Notes under the pieces: model-generated | The model's input: only the letters and a program-made list of their open reading frames with translations | Database searches by the model: none | Told to the model about the DNA's origin: nothing | In this document: piece after piece, positions 1 through 10,098 of the stretch | How positions within the stretch are numbered: the first letter of the stretch is position 1 | Layout: the number at the start of each line of letters is the position of its first letter | Origin: Streptomyces antimycoticus | GTDB taxonomy: Bacteria; Actinomycetota; Actinomycetes; Streptomycetales; Streptomycetaceae | Length of the DNA stretch: 64,000 nucleotides | Assembly: GCF_005405925.1 (NCBI RefSeq) | Contig: NZ_BJHV01000001.1 | Coordinates: 3,162,001 to 3,226,000, forward strand | Direction: 5' to 3' | Translations under genes and position numbers: made by a program

Positions 1-1358
1 ACCCCCGCGTCGATGTCTACGCCTGCGGTGTGGTGCTGTACGAGATGCTGACCGGCTCCAAGCCGCACGGCGGCAGCACCCCGGCGCAGGTCCTCTACCA
101 GCATCTGAACGAGGACGTCCCGCCGCCGTCCGCCCTCGCGCCCGGGGTCGCCCCCGAGCTGGACACGCTGGTCGCCACCGCCACCGCGCGCGCGGCCGAG
201 GGGCGCCCCGTCGACGCCGTCGCGCTGCTGGGCGCGACCCGCGCGGTGCGGGCCGCGCTGACCGACGACCAGCTGGACGCGGTGCCCCCGCAGGCCAGGG
301 AGGACACCTCGGCCGGTGCCGAGAACCGTACGACGGTGATTCCGCGCCCGGCGGCGGCCGTCGACGACGAGCAGGAGCTGCTCAACCACACCAGCCGTCT
401 GGAGCTGCCGCCGGAACCGCCCCGCCGGCAGGGGCACGGCCGACGCGGCCGGGGCGGGATGTCGCGCCGCGGGATCGTGACGATCGTGGCCGCGGTGCTG
501 CTGGCCAGCGCCCTCGCCGCCGGTGTCTGGTACATCAGCGCCGGCCAGTTCACCGAGGTCCCGCCGGTGCTGCGGAAGACCCAGGCGGAGGCGGAGAAGA
601 AGCTGCACGGCGCCGGGCTCGATGTGAAGGTCGTCAACGAGTTCAGCGATGTCATCCCCAAGGGCAAGGTCATCGGTTCCAAGCCCGGCCCGGGCGAGCG
701 CGTCCGCGACACCGGCACCGTGACCATCCGGGTCTCCCAGGGGCCGCCGCGGGCCGAGGTGCCCAATGTGGTGGGCATGCCGCTGGCCGAGGCCAAGCGG
801 AAGGTCGCGGACCAGGGGCTGACGATCGGCAAGGTCATCCGCCGCTTCAGCAGTGAGACGGCCCAGGACTCGGTCCTCTCCACCAGCCCGGTCTCCGGCT
901 CCGTGCGCCGCCCGGAGACGCCGGTGTCGATCGTGGTCAGCAAGGGCCAGCCGATCGACATCCCGGACGTGGTGGGCGATTCGGTCGACGAGGCCCGGTC
1001 CGAGCTGGAGGACGAGGGCTTCAAGGTGAAGATCGCCGAGCGGCAGGTGTTCTCGGAGGAGGACAAGGGCTCGGTCGCCGAGCAGTCCCCCTCGGGAGAG
1101 GGCGACGCAGAGGGCGCCAAGGGCGACACGGTCACACTGACCGTCTCCAAGGGCGTGCAGATGATCGAGGTGCCGGACGTCACGGGTATGACGGCCGACG
1201 ACGCCAAGGCGCAGCTCGAGGGGGCCGGCTTCAAGGTGGACGTCGAGAAGGCGCTGCTGTTCCCCGGGGACAAGGTGCAGGACCAGTCGGTGGACGGCGG
1301 GGACGAGGCGCCCAAGGGGAGCACGATCACCATCAAGCTCAAGGGCGGCGTGTTCTAG
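1..1358 (+). CDS. Serine/threonine protein kinase with PASTA repeats (C-terminal part)
   Basis: The gene enters from the left edge in the frame starting at base 3; the catalytic loop and ATP site lie outside. The first visible residues (DVYACGVVLYEMLTG) are kinase subdomain IX of a PknB-type Ser/Thr kinase. A proline- and arginine-rich cytoplasmic linker follows, then one membrane span (about bases 467-535). Four extracellular PASTA domains lie at about 541-735, 757-945, 952-1155 and 1161-1350, each with a VPxVxGM-like opening and ending in VS(K/Q)G or LKGG. PASTA domains bind muropeptides or lipid II, so this is a membrane sensor kinase for wall growth and division. From remembered gene order it may be the PkaF-type kinase of Streptomyces; that name is inference. 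Confidence 0.93.
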   Translation, partial: PRVDVYACGVVLYEMLTGSKPHGGSTPAQVLYQHLNEDVPPPSALAPGVAPELDTLVATATARAAEGRPVDAVALLGATRAVRAALTDDQLDAVPPQAREDTSAGAENRTTVIPRPAAAVDDEQELLNHTSRLELPPEPPRRQGHGRRGRGGMSRRGIVTIVAAVLLASALAAGVWYISAGQFTEVPPVLRKTQAEAEKKLHGAGLDVKVVNEFSDVIPKGKVIGSKPGPGERVRDTGTVTIRVSQGPPRAEVPNVVGMPLAEAKRKVADQGLTIGKVIRRFSSETAQDSVLSTSPVSGSVRRPETPVSIVVSKGQPIDIPDVVGDSVDEARSELEDEGFKVKIAERQVFSEEDKGSVAEQSPSGEGDAEGAKGDTVTLTVSKGVQMIEVPDVTGMTADDAKAQLEGAGFKVDVEKALLFPGDKVQDQSVDGGDEAPKGSTITIKLKGGVF

Positions 1359-1429
1359 GGCCACCCTGCTTCTGGGGCTGTCTGCTTCCAGGACCCCTGC
1401 TTCTGGGGCCTCTGCCCAGCGGTCTTGCG

Positions 1430-1463
1430 GCTGCCGGACGGCGAGCGCGATCCGTCCGGCAGC
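1430..1463. terminator. Bidirectional hairpin terminator
   Basis: A perfect 12-bp inverted repeat (GCTGCCGGACGG and its complement) with a 10-base loop sits between the convergent kinase and isomerase-like genes. There is no T-run, as is common for Streptomyces terminators. Confidence 0.6.
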
Positions 1464-1495
1464 GGCCCCCCTGGCTCCAGTCGGTCAGCTTGGCT

Positions 1496-1551
1496 CCAGG
1501 CGATCAGCCGAAGCTGACCCGCTCCAGGCGGTCAGCCGAAGCTGACCCGCT
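1496..1551. repeat. 28-bp tandem duplication at the 3' end of the isomerase-like gene
   Basis: Two adjacent 28-bp copies differ at one base. The right copy contains the last codons and stop of the minus-strand gene (stop at 1532-1534). The left copy repeats those codons and the stop just downstream, so it looks like a slippage duplication with no effect on the protein. Confidence 0.7.
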
Positions 1552-2341
1552 CCAGCCAGAAGTCGAGCAGCTTCTCATCGCCCAGGATCTCGACGCCCGC
1601 GCTCCGGGCCGGGCGCCGCTTGTAGATGATCAGCAGCAGGTCGGTCAGCGGGCCGCGCACCGCGACCGCCGCCTTCTCATGCGCCCGCCGCCAGATGATC
1701 GCGTCACCGGTGAGGTCGACCACCCACTCCGCCGCCACCTCCGGTGCGGTGTCGGTGGCGTGGAAGTGGAGGGTGCGGCCGGGGCCGAGCAGCTCGCGCA
1801 TCCAGGGGTGGACCTCGAAGTGCATCGGCAGCGAGCCGAGTGCCATCCACTCGTCGATCCCGTCCAGGGCGACCTCCTGGTCGAGGGTGTACTCCGCGCC
1901 GAGGGCCAGGACCGCGTCGGCCCGGTGGAGCGCCGTCTCATGGGTGAAACGGCGGGCGTAGAAGTCCGCGCGCCCTCCGGCGACCTGCCCGAAGTCCGGC
2001 ACCGGGGTCCACAGCTCCGCATCGGGCCCCGCCTCGCGCAGCGTCTCGGCCAGCAGCTCGGCGCCCTCGACCAGCCAGGGGGCGACCTCGGCGGCGTCCT
2101 CCTCCGCGTACGGCGACAGATCGCGGAAGTGCTGGTCGGGCAGCGCGCCCGTGGCCCGGGTCCGCACCATCTCCTCGGCCCACCGATGGGTGCCGCCGAG
2201 ATGACGCAGCAGCTGCCCGACGTTCCAACCGGGGCAGGTGGGCACGGGGCGCGTCAGATCCGCGCCCTCGATCGCGCCCCGCAACAGCTGGGTCTGCGCG
2301 ACGATCTCGGAGCAGCGACGGTCAAAGCTCAGCAGAGTCAT
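1532..2341 (-). CDS. Maleylpyruvate isomerase family (MDMPI/DinB-like) mycothiol-dependent protein
   Basis: The protein is about 269 residues. The N-terminal domain is a DinB-like four-helix bundle of the TIGR03083/MDMPI_N family, with the typical CPGWNVGQLLRHLGGTHRW segment and a later HETALHR. The His and Glu residues of these motifs form the metal site in the family. The C-terminal part (about 190-269) matches the MDMPI C-terminal domain. Members use or resemble mycothiol-dependent isomerases and thiol transferases; the substrate here is unknown. ATG at 2341 is chosen; an in-frame GTG lies three codons upstream and neither has a strong ribosome site. It is transcribed divergently from the endonuclease IV gene. 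Confidence 0.8.
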   Translation of the reverse strand: MTLLSFDRRCSEIVAQTQLLRGAIEGADLTRPVPTCPGWNVGQLLRHLGGTHRWAEEMVRTRATGALPDQHFRDLSPYAEEDAAEVAPWLVEGAELLAETLREAGPDAELWTPVPDFGQVAGGRADFYARRFTHETALHRADAVLALGAEYTLDQEVALDGIDEWMALGSLPMHFEVHPWMRELLGPGRTLHFHATDTAPEVAAEWVVDLTGDAIIWRRAHEKAAVAVRGPLTDLLLIIYKRRPARSAGVEILGDEKLLDFWLERVSFG

Positions 2342-2421
2342 GCACGTCACACTAGAGGCGTCCGCTGACAGTTGGGACAGGCCCGATCACGCGGGCCCTC
2401 CTCACCTGGGAACCTTGAACT

Positions 2422-3306
2422 GTGAGTACGCATCGGATCCGCAATCCCATCGGTGGCCATGTCCGTGTGGCCGGTGGCCTCGCCACCGTCGGTCTGGCCC
2501 ACGCCGCCGACATCGGCGCCGAGACCGTCCAGGTCTTCGTCGCCAATCCGCGCGGCTGGGCCACCCCGGCCGGTACGCCCGCCCAGGACGAGGCGTTCCG
2601 CACCGCCTGCGCCGAGCGATCCATACCGGCGTACGTCCACGCCCCCTACTTGATCAACTTCGGTTCGCACACCGAGGCCACGGCCGACCGGTCCGTGGAG
2701 TCCCTGCGCCATTCGCTCCGGCGCGGCCGGGAGATCGGTGCGCTCGGCGTCGTCGTCCACACCGGCTCGGCGACCGGGGGACGCGCGCGAGCCACGGCGA
2801 TCGCGCAGGTGCGGGAGCGGATGCTGCCGCTGCTGGACGAGCTGACCCGGGACGACGACCCCTGGCTGCTGCTGGAGCCGACCGCCGGGCAGGGCACCTC
2901 GCTGTGCGCGCTGGTGGAGGATCTGGGCCCCTACGTCGAGGCGCTCGACCGGCATCCCCGGCTCGGCGTCTGCCTGGACACCTGCCATGTGTTCGCGGCG
3001 GGCCATGACCTCGCGGCGCCGGGCGGTATGAAGCAGACCCTGGACGAGCTGGTCGCCGTTGCCGGCGAGGGGCGGCTCAAGCTGATCCACGCCAATGACT
3101 CCAAGGACGTGGCCGGCGCCCACAAGGACCGGCACGCGAACATCGGCGCCGGGCATATCGGGGCGGAGCCGTTCCGCGAGCTGTTCGGCCACCCCGCGAC
3201 GGACGGGGTGCCGCTGGTGGTCGAGACGCCGGGTGGACCGGACGGTACGGCGGGGCATGCGGCGGATGTGACCCGGCTGAAGGAGTTGCGCGCCGGGGTG
3301 GCCTGA
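2422..3306 (+). CDS. nfo: Deoxyribonuclease IV (apurinic/apyrimidinic endonuclease)
   Basis: This is a 294-residue TIM-barrel endonuclease of the AP endonuclease 2 family, which cleaves DNA 5' to abasic sites in base-excision repair. The tri-zinc ligand motifs appear in order: GGH near residue 13, HAPYLIN near 73, VVHTGSATG near 110, LLLEPTAGQG near 150, CLDTCHVFAAGHD near 185, HANDSKDVAGAHKDRHANIG near 222, and VVETPGG near 270. Length is normal for the family. The GTG start at 2422 gives an N-terminus that begins directly with the first strand. It starts 80 bases from the divergent MDMPI gene and ends just before the CsoR-like operator. Confidence 0.93.
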   Translation: MSTHRIRNPIGGHVRVAGGLATVGLAHAADIGAETVQVFVANPRGWATPAGTPAQDEAFRTACAERSIPAYVHAPYLINFGSHTEATADRSVESLRHSLRRGREIGALGVVVHTGSATGGRARATAIAQVRERMLPLLDELTRDDDPWLLLEPTAGQGTSLCALVEDLGPYVEALDRHPRLGVCLDTCHVFAAGHDLAAPGGMKQTLDELVAVAGEGRLKLIHANDSKDVAGAHKDRHANIGAGHIGAEPFRELFGHPATDGVPLVVETPGGPDGTAGHAADVTRLKELRAGVA

Positions 3307-3328
3307 GAAAAGTCCGACCCATGGAGAA

Positions 3329-3345
3329 ATACCCCCGGGGGGTAT
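3329..3345. promoter_or_regulatory. CsoR-type copper operator candidate
   Basis: A perfect palindrome ATACCCCCGGGGGGTAT (8 bp, one central base, 8 bp) lies 43 bases upstream of the DUF4396 start. Copper-sensing CsoR operators in Actinobacteria have this form, with TACCC and GGGTA half-sites around a G/C core. The assignment is by resemblance; no csoR gene is in the window. Confidence 0.7.
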
Positions 3346-3387
3346 AGCGTTGAACGAGATCAACCGATCACCGATCATCGCTGGGGT

Positions 3388-3897
3388 ATGGACATGCGGC
3401 AGCATGAGCACACGCGGAGCGGACCTTATGAGCGCCATGGACACCATGAGCACGGTAAGGGCGCGACGAGTTGGTCGATGGCCGCCCAGGCCACTTTGCA
3501 CTGCCTCACCGGCTGTGCCATCGGCGAGATCGCGGGCATGGCCATCGGCACGGCCCTGGCCTGGCATAACGTCCCGACCATGATCCTGGCGATCGCGCTC
3601 GCCTTCGTCTTCGGCTACTCGCTGACCATGCGGGGCGTACTGCGGGCGGGGCTCGATGTGCACAGCGCGCTGCGGGTGGCCCTGGCGGCCGACACCGTCT
3701 CGATCACGATCATGGAGCTGGCCGACAACGGAACGATCGCCCTCTTCCCCGGCGCGATGGACGCGACGCTGTCGGACGCGCTCTTCTGGCTCAGCCTGGC
3801 CCTGTCGTTCGTGGTGGCGTTCCTGCTCACCACGCCGGTCAACAAGTGGATGATCGCGCGGGGCAAGGGGCATGCGGTGGTCCACCAGTACCACTGA
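3388..3897 (+). CDS. DUF4396 membrane protein with His-rich N-terminus
   Basis: The 169-residue protein opens with a soluble His-rich tail (HEH, HGHHEH within the first 23 residues). About four membrane spans follow, with conserved DUF4396 features such as the HCLTGCAIGEIAGMAIG segment and a charged LADNG turn. It ends in a short HQYH tail. DUF4396 has no proven function that I know. The His-rich tail and the CsoR-like operator immediately upstream suggest a copper- or metal-responsive membrane protein; that is inference. ATG 3388 is used, and in-frame ATGs follow at 3394 and 3403. The gene stands alone. Confidence 0.85.
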   Translation: MDMRQHEHTRSGPYERHGHHEHGKGATSWSMAAQATLHCLTGCAIGEIAGMAIGTALAWHNVPTMILAIALAFVFGYSLTMRGVLRAGLDVHSALRVALAADTVSITIMELADNGTIALFPGAMDATLSDALFWLSLALSFVVAFLLTTPVNKWMIARGKGHAVVHQYH

Positions 3898-3922
3898 CCG
3901 CGGCACACGGCGGCGGCCCGAA

Positions 3923-4546
3923 CTAGAACTCCGGGCCGTCGCCCGGCTCCTCCTGGTAGGCGTAGCGCTGCTCCGCCCAAGGATCGCCGACGTTGTGGTA
4001 GCCGCGCTCCTCCCAGAAGCCGCGGCGGTCGGCGGTCATGTACTCCACGCCGCGCACCCATTTCGGGCCCTTCCAGGCATAGAGATGGGGCACCACCAGC
4101 CGCACCGGAAAACCGTGCTCGGCGGTGAGCAGCTCCCCGTCCTTGTGCGTAGCGAAAATCGTGGTCTCCGCCATGAAGTCCGTCAGGCGCAGATTCGAGC
4201 TGAAGCCGTATTCCGCCCACACCATCACGTGGGTGACATCGGGCGCCGGCGGCGCCAGCTCCACGATCTCCAGCGCGGAAACCCCGCCCCATTCGGCGCC
4301 GAGCATGCTGAATTTGGTGACGCAGTGCAGATCGGCCACCACCGTCGAGTACGGCAGCGCCGAGAACTCTTCATGCGTCCAGCAGTGTTTATCGCCGTCC
4401 GCCGTGGCGCCGAAGACCCGGAACTCCCATCGCTCCGGCCTGAACTTCGGGACCGGCCCATAGTGCGTAACCGGCCAACCGCGCTGCAGTCGCTGCCCAG
4501 GGGGCAGCTTCGCGAGCTCCCCCTCGCGGCTTTCCGACTGACCCAT
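3923..4546 (-). CDS. Sulfite oxidase-like molybdopterin oxidoreductase
   Basis: The product is about 207 residues and forms a single oxidoreductase molybdopterin-binding (SUOX/YedY fold) domain. The key cysteine that ligates molybdenum is in ADLHCVTKFS, and later motifs include the FPVRLVVPHLYAWKGPKWVRG block. It lacks a Tat signal and lacks the C-terminal dimerisation domain of true sulfite oxidases, so it is the short cytosolic actinobacterial type with unknown substrate. ATG 4546 is chosen; another ATG lies three codons upstream at 4555. It is divergent from bacterioferritin, with a palindrome between them. Confidence 0.85.
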   Translation of the reverse strand: MGQSESREGELAKLPPGQRLQRGWPVTHYGPVPKFRPERWEFRVFGATADGDKHCWTHEEFSALPYSTVVADLHCVTKFSMLGAEWGGVSALEIVELAPPAPDVTHVMVWAEYGFSSNLRLTDFMAETTIFATHKDGELLTAEHGFPVRLVVPHLYAWKGPKWVRGVEYMTADRRGFWEERGYHNVGDPWAEQRYAYQEEPGDGPEF

Positions 4547-4612
4547 GGGCTCCATGGTCTCAGACTGCCGGGGGTGGTCGTGACCAGGGCATCAGGGATG
4601 GGCACAACTCGT

Positions 4613-4630
4613 ACTAAGCGTGCACTTACT
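4613..4630. promoter_or_regulatory. Imperfect palindrome, possible operator
   Basis: ACTAAG and CTTACT half-sites (5 of 6 bases symmetric) flank a 6-base core in the divergent promoter region between the sulfite-oxidase-like gene and bfr. The form resembles TetR-family operators. The regulator is unknown. Confidence 0.3.
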
Positions 4631-4704
4631 GGACGCCCCAACAGACGCGGTGACACGATGCGCGGAACCTGCCGTTCCCGATCGGATTGGAAGGAGCCCC
4701 TCCG

Positions 4705-5229
4705 ATGCAGGGTGACCCCGAGGTCCTCGAGTTCCTCAACGAGCAGCTGACCGGCGAGCTGACCGCGATCAATCAGTACTTTCTGCACTCAAAGATGCAG
4801 GACCACTTTGGCTGGACTCGGCTTGCCAAATACACCCGGTCGGAGTCTTTCGATGAGATGAAGCATGCGGAGCTTCTCACCGACCGGATCCTCCTCCTGG
4901 ATGGCCTGCCCAATTACCAGCGGCTCTTCCATGTCCGGGTGGGCCAGACGGCGACCGAGATGTTCCAGGCCGACCGGCAGGTGGAGATCGAGGCGATCGA
5001 CCGCCTCAAGCGGGGCATCGAGCTGATGCGGTCCAAGAACGACATCACCTCGGCCAATCTCTTCGAGTACATCCTCGCCGACGAGGAACTCCACATCGAC
5101 TATCTCGACACCCAGCTCGAGCTGATCGAGAAGCTCGGTGAGGCCCTCTACATCGCCCAGCAGATCGAGCAGCCCAGCGATGACCACGGCGGGGGCAACT
5201 ACTCCGGGAACGGCCACCCCGGTCACTGA
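4705..5229 (+). CDS. bfr: Bacterioferritin (heme-binding iron-storage ferritin)
   Basis: The 174-residue protein is a ferritin-like four-helix bundle that stores iron in 24-mers. With the start at ATG 4705 the canonical residues fall at their usual numbers: Glu18, Glu51 and His54 of the ferroxidase centre, and Met52, the axial ligand of the inter-subunit heme. The DEELHIDYL motif supplies the later Glu and His. AAGGAG at 4691-4696 precedes this ATG by 8 bases, so a longer TTG-started version is rejected. A Gly/His-rich tail (DDHGGGNYSGNGHPGH) is extra. The gene converges with bfd, its electron donor for iron release. Confidence 0.95.
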   Translation: MQGDPEVLEFLNEQLTGELTAINQYFLHSKMQDHFGWTRLAKYTRSESFDEMKHAELLTDRILLLDGLPNYQRLFHVRVGQTATEMFQADRQVEIEAIDRLKRGIELMRSKNDITSANLFEYILADEELHIDYLDTQLELIEKLGEALYIAQQIEQPSDDHGGGNYSGNGHPGH

Positions 5230-5269
5230 GCCCGGAGTGACGCCGGGAGCGACCGGGCCGGGACGCCGG

Positions 5270-5542
5270 TCAGGCCGCCTCGGCCGCCGTCGGCGCCGGG
5301 ACGGAAGTGGCAGCGACAGCCGTCGCCGCGCTCGTCGTCGCCGTCGTCAGGACGACCGGGTCCAGCGCCTCGCGCCGGGGGCATGCACCGCGGCCCAGCA
5401 GCGCCTGGATCTTCCGCACGCACGATCCGCAGTCCGTGCCCGCCTTGCAGGCACCGGCGATCTGGCGCGGGGTGCACGCGCCCGTTTCCGCGTGCTGACG
5501 CACCTGCTGCTCGGTGATGCCGAAGCATGAGCAGACGTACAC
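5270..5542 (-). CDS. bfd: Bacterioferritin-associated ferredoxin, [2Fe-2S]
   Basis: This 90-residue Bfd-like protein has cysteines in the family pattern: CSC at residues 4-6, then CKAGTDCGSC near 32-41. They ligate a [2Fe-2S] cluster that reduces bacterioferritin so iron can be released. The C-terminal third is a long Ala/Thr/Val-rich tail beyond the usual 64-residue length. The GTG start at 5542 follows a GGAGAGAG ribosome site. An iron box lies about 30 bases upstream, so it should be made under iron limitation while bfr stores iron under excess. Confidence 0.92.
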   Translation of the reverse strand: MYVCSCFGITEQQVRQHAETGACTPRQIAGACKAGTDCGSCVRKIQALLGRGACPRREALDPVVLTTATTSAATAVAATSVPAPTAAEAA

Positions 5543-5571
5543 GGGCTCTCTCCAGCGATGACGTTGATCAG

Positions 5572-5590
5572 TGAGGTAACCCTTACCTTA
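5572..5590 (-). promoter_or_regulatory. DmdR/IdeR iron box upstream of bfd
   Basis: On the minus strand the 19-bp TAAGGTAAGGGTTACCTCA matches 14 of 19 positions of the DtxR/IdeR/DmdR consensus TTAGGTTAGGCTAACCTAA. Its position just upstream of the bfd start fits iron-dependent repression. Confidence 0.75.
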
Positions 5591-5620
5591 CCTGCCGCAT
5601 CGGAGCCCCACAACGGACAC

Positions 5621-5649
5621 GGGGCGCGGATCGTTGTGATCCGCGCCCC
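5621..5649. terminator. Hairpin terminator downstream of DAHP synthase
   Basis: A perfect 12-bp stem (GGGGCGCGGATC and its complement) with a 5-base loop lies 34 bases past the stop of the minus-strand DAHP synthase gene. Confidence 0.65.
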
Positions 5650-5682
5650 ACCTGCGTCTTTATGATCTCTACCGGGTGACCC

Positions 5683-7807
<2,125 letters not shown>

Positions 7808-7841
7808 CCCAGTGCCCCGCCCCTGAGGTAGTGTCCCTTCC

Positions 7842-7898
7842 ATGTTCGCGCGACTGACCATGACCTGGTGGTGGACCGCTCATCCGGCGGCCCACTGA
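7842..7898 (+). CDS. trpL: Tryptophan operon leader peptide
   Basis: An 18-codon ORF encodes MFARLTMTWWWTAHPAAH with three consecutive Trp codons (7866-7874) and a TGA at 7896. A GAGG motif sits about 14 bases upstream. It precedes a strong hairpin and the anthranilate synthase gene, the classic arrangement for transcription attenuation by Trp-tRNA supply. A trp attenuator of this kind has been described for the anthranilate synthase gene of Streptomyces venezuelae. Confidence 0.93.
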   Translation: MFARLTMTWWWTAHPAAH

Positions 7899-7920
7899 AT
7901 CGCGCACTCCCAAGATCTCG

Positions 7921-7947
7921 CGAAGGCCGCCCGAGGGGCGGCCTTCG
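7921..7947 (+). terminator. trp attenuator (rho-independent-like hairpin)
   Basis: A perfect 12-bp stem (CGAAGGCCGCCC and its complement) with a 3-base GAG loop is followed by GCGTTTCC. It lies between trpL and the anthranilate synthase start, so it is the terminator arm of the attenuator. Confidence 0.88.
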
Positions 7948-7991
7948 GCGTTTCCGCGGGTCGTTCCTCATTCCGGAAGGAACCATCCGCC

Positions 7992-10000
7992 ATGCACCAC
8001 ACCGCTGAGGCCGTCGTCGCCCGGCTGCTCGCCGACGACGCACCGCCCTTCGCCCTGCTGCACCGACGCACCCCGGGCCGGGCACCCGACACCGTCGAGG
8101 TGCTGCTCGGCCCGGTCGGCGAGGTGGAGCGGCTGACCGACATCCCGCTGCCGACCGGGGCGCCGAAGGACGGCGCACCGGTGGCGGACGCCCTCGCGCT
8201 GGTGCCCTTCCGGCAGATCCGCGAGCGGGGGTTCGAGGTGCGCGACGACGGGACGCCGCTGGCCGTGCTGCGCCCCGGGAGAGTTACGAGCTGCCGCTCG
8301 CCGAGGTGCTGGAGGCGCTGCCCGCGCACCAAGTGCGGGTCGAGAACGGCGAGTTCGACGTGGACGACGACGCGTACGCGTCCATCGTAAGGCGGGTCCT
8401 CGAGGACGAGATCGGCACCGGCGAGGGCGCCAACTTCGTCATCCGGCGGACGTTCCGGGGCGAGATCCCGGGCTTCGGCAGGAGCGACGCGCTCGCACTC
8501 TTCCGGCGGCTGCTGGCCGGTGAGCGGGGCGCCTACTGGACGTATGTGGTGCGGCTGGCGGATGGGCGGACGCTGGTGGGGGCCAGCCCCGAGGTGCATG
8601 TGCGGATGACGGGAGGGAGGGGCGAGCGCGAAGCGCGCTCGGTCGAGGGTGACGGTGGGCGACGGGCGGGCACGGTCGTGATGAACCCGATCAGCGGGAC
8701 CTACCGCTACCCCGAGGGCGGGGCGAGCGCGGAGGGGCTGCTGGAGTTTCTGCACGACCGTAAGGAGGTGGAGGAGCTGTCCATGGTCGTGGACGAGGAG
8801 CTGAAGATGATGTGCACCGTCGGCGACATGGGCGGGACGGTGATCGGGCCCCGGCTCAGGGAGATGGCACATCTCGCGCACACCGAGTACGAGCTGCGCG
8901 GCCGCTCCTCGCTCGACGTCCGGGAGGTGCTCCGCGAGACGATGTTCGCCGCGACGGTCACCGGTTCTCCGGTGCAGAACGCCTGCCGGGTGATCGAGCG
9001 CTATGAGCCCCTCGGGCCGGACGGCGCCGGGCGCGGCTACTACGGCGGGGCGCTCGCGCTGATCGGACGGGACGGCGGCGGCGCCCAGACCCTGGACTCG
9101 CCGATCCTGATCCGCACCGCCGACATCGACCCCGGAGGATCGCTGAAGGTGGCGGTCGGCGCGACGCTCGTCCGCCACTCGGACCCGCGGGGCGAAGTGG
9201 CCGAGACGCATGCCAAGGCGGCCGGGGTGCTGACCGCGCTGGGGGTGCGGCCGGCGCCCGTACGGCCGGAGGGGCAGGGCCCGCGGCCGCGGCTCGCGGA
9301 CGATCCGCGGGTACGGGCGGCGCTGGACGCGCGGCGGGCGGACCTGGCGCCGTTCTGGCTGCGGATGCAGCAGACCCCGTCGTCGGCGGACGAGCCCGCG
9401 GCAGGGGGGCTGTCCGGGCATGCCCTGGTGATCGACGCCGAGGACACGTTCACCGCGATGCTCGCGCATCTGCTGCGTACCTCGGGGCTGACCGTGACCG
9501 TGCGGCGTTACGACGAGCCGGGGGTGCGGGAGGCGGCGCTGGCGCATCAGGGGCCCGTGGTGCTCGGCCCAGGGCCGGGCGACCCCGGCGATGCGGCCGA
9601 CCCCAAGATGCGGTTCCTGCGGGCGCTGACCGCCGAGCTGGTGGCCGGGCACCGGCACGGACTGCTGGGGGTGTGTCTGGGGAACGAGCTGATCGCGGCA
9701 GAGCTGGGGCTGGAGATCGTGCGCAAGGACGTGCCGTTCCAGGGCGCGCAGGAGCGGATCGACTTCTTCGGACGCGAGGAGACCGTCGGCTTCTACAACA
9801 CCTTCACGGCGCGCTGCGACGAGGCGGCGGAGACGGAGCTGGCGATGCACCGCGTGGAGCTGAGCCGGGACCTGGTGACCGGCGACGTGCACGCGCTGCG
9901 CGGACCGGGCTTCGCCGGTGTGCAGTTCCACCCGGAGTCGGTGCTGTCCCGGGACGGGGCGGCGCTGGTGGCGGAGCTGCTGGCGGGCGTGCTGGTCTGA
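7992..10000 (+). CDS. trpE: Anthranilate synthase, fused TrpE-TrpG (apparent frameshift)
   Basis: The roughly 669-residue fusion turns chorismate and glutamine into anthranilate. The chorismate-binding TrpE half spans about residues 1-470, with motifs such as NPISGTYRYPEGG and DMGGTVIGPRL. The C-terminal class I glutamine amidotransferase has GPGPGDP, the nucleophile Cys in LLGVCLGNE, and FHPES. The usual CxGHQ is CLGNE here. The reading frame breaks at 8277-8280: the N-terminal frame ends in RPG, and the next frame resumes at ESYELPLAEVLEAL. Adding one G to the GGG run restores continuity, so a sequencing error is likely. It is controlled by trpL and the attenuator. Confidence 0.88.
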
Positions 10001-10040
10001 AGGACCCACCGGCCCGCAGGGCTGCGTGAGGGCGGCATGA

Positions 10041-10077
10041 CGATGGGCCGGGTGCGGTGAACGCGCCCGGCCCATCG
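10041..10077. terminator. Bidirectional terminator between trpEG and pfkA
   Basis: A 12-bp perfect stem CGATGGGCCGGG with its complement, extended by GCG/CGC past one non-Watson-Crick pair, lies between the convergent genes. Confidence 0.75.
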
Positions 10078-10098
10078 CCGTACTGCACCCAGACGGCC

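Noticed and set aside
8277..8280. Programmed frameshift in trpEG
   Set aside because: No slippery heptamer or downstream stimulator stands out, and similar losses occur at six unrelated sites.
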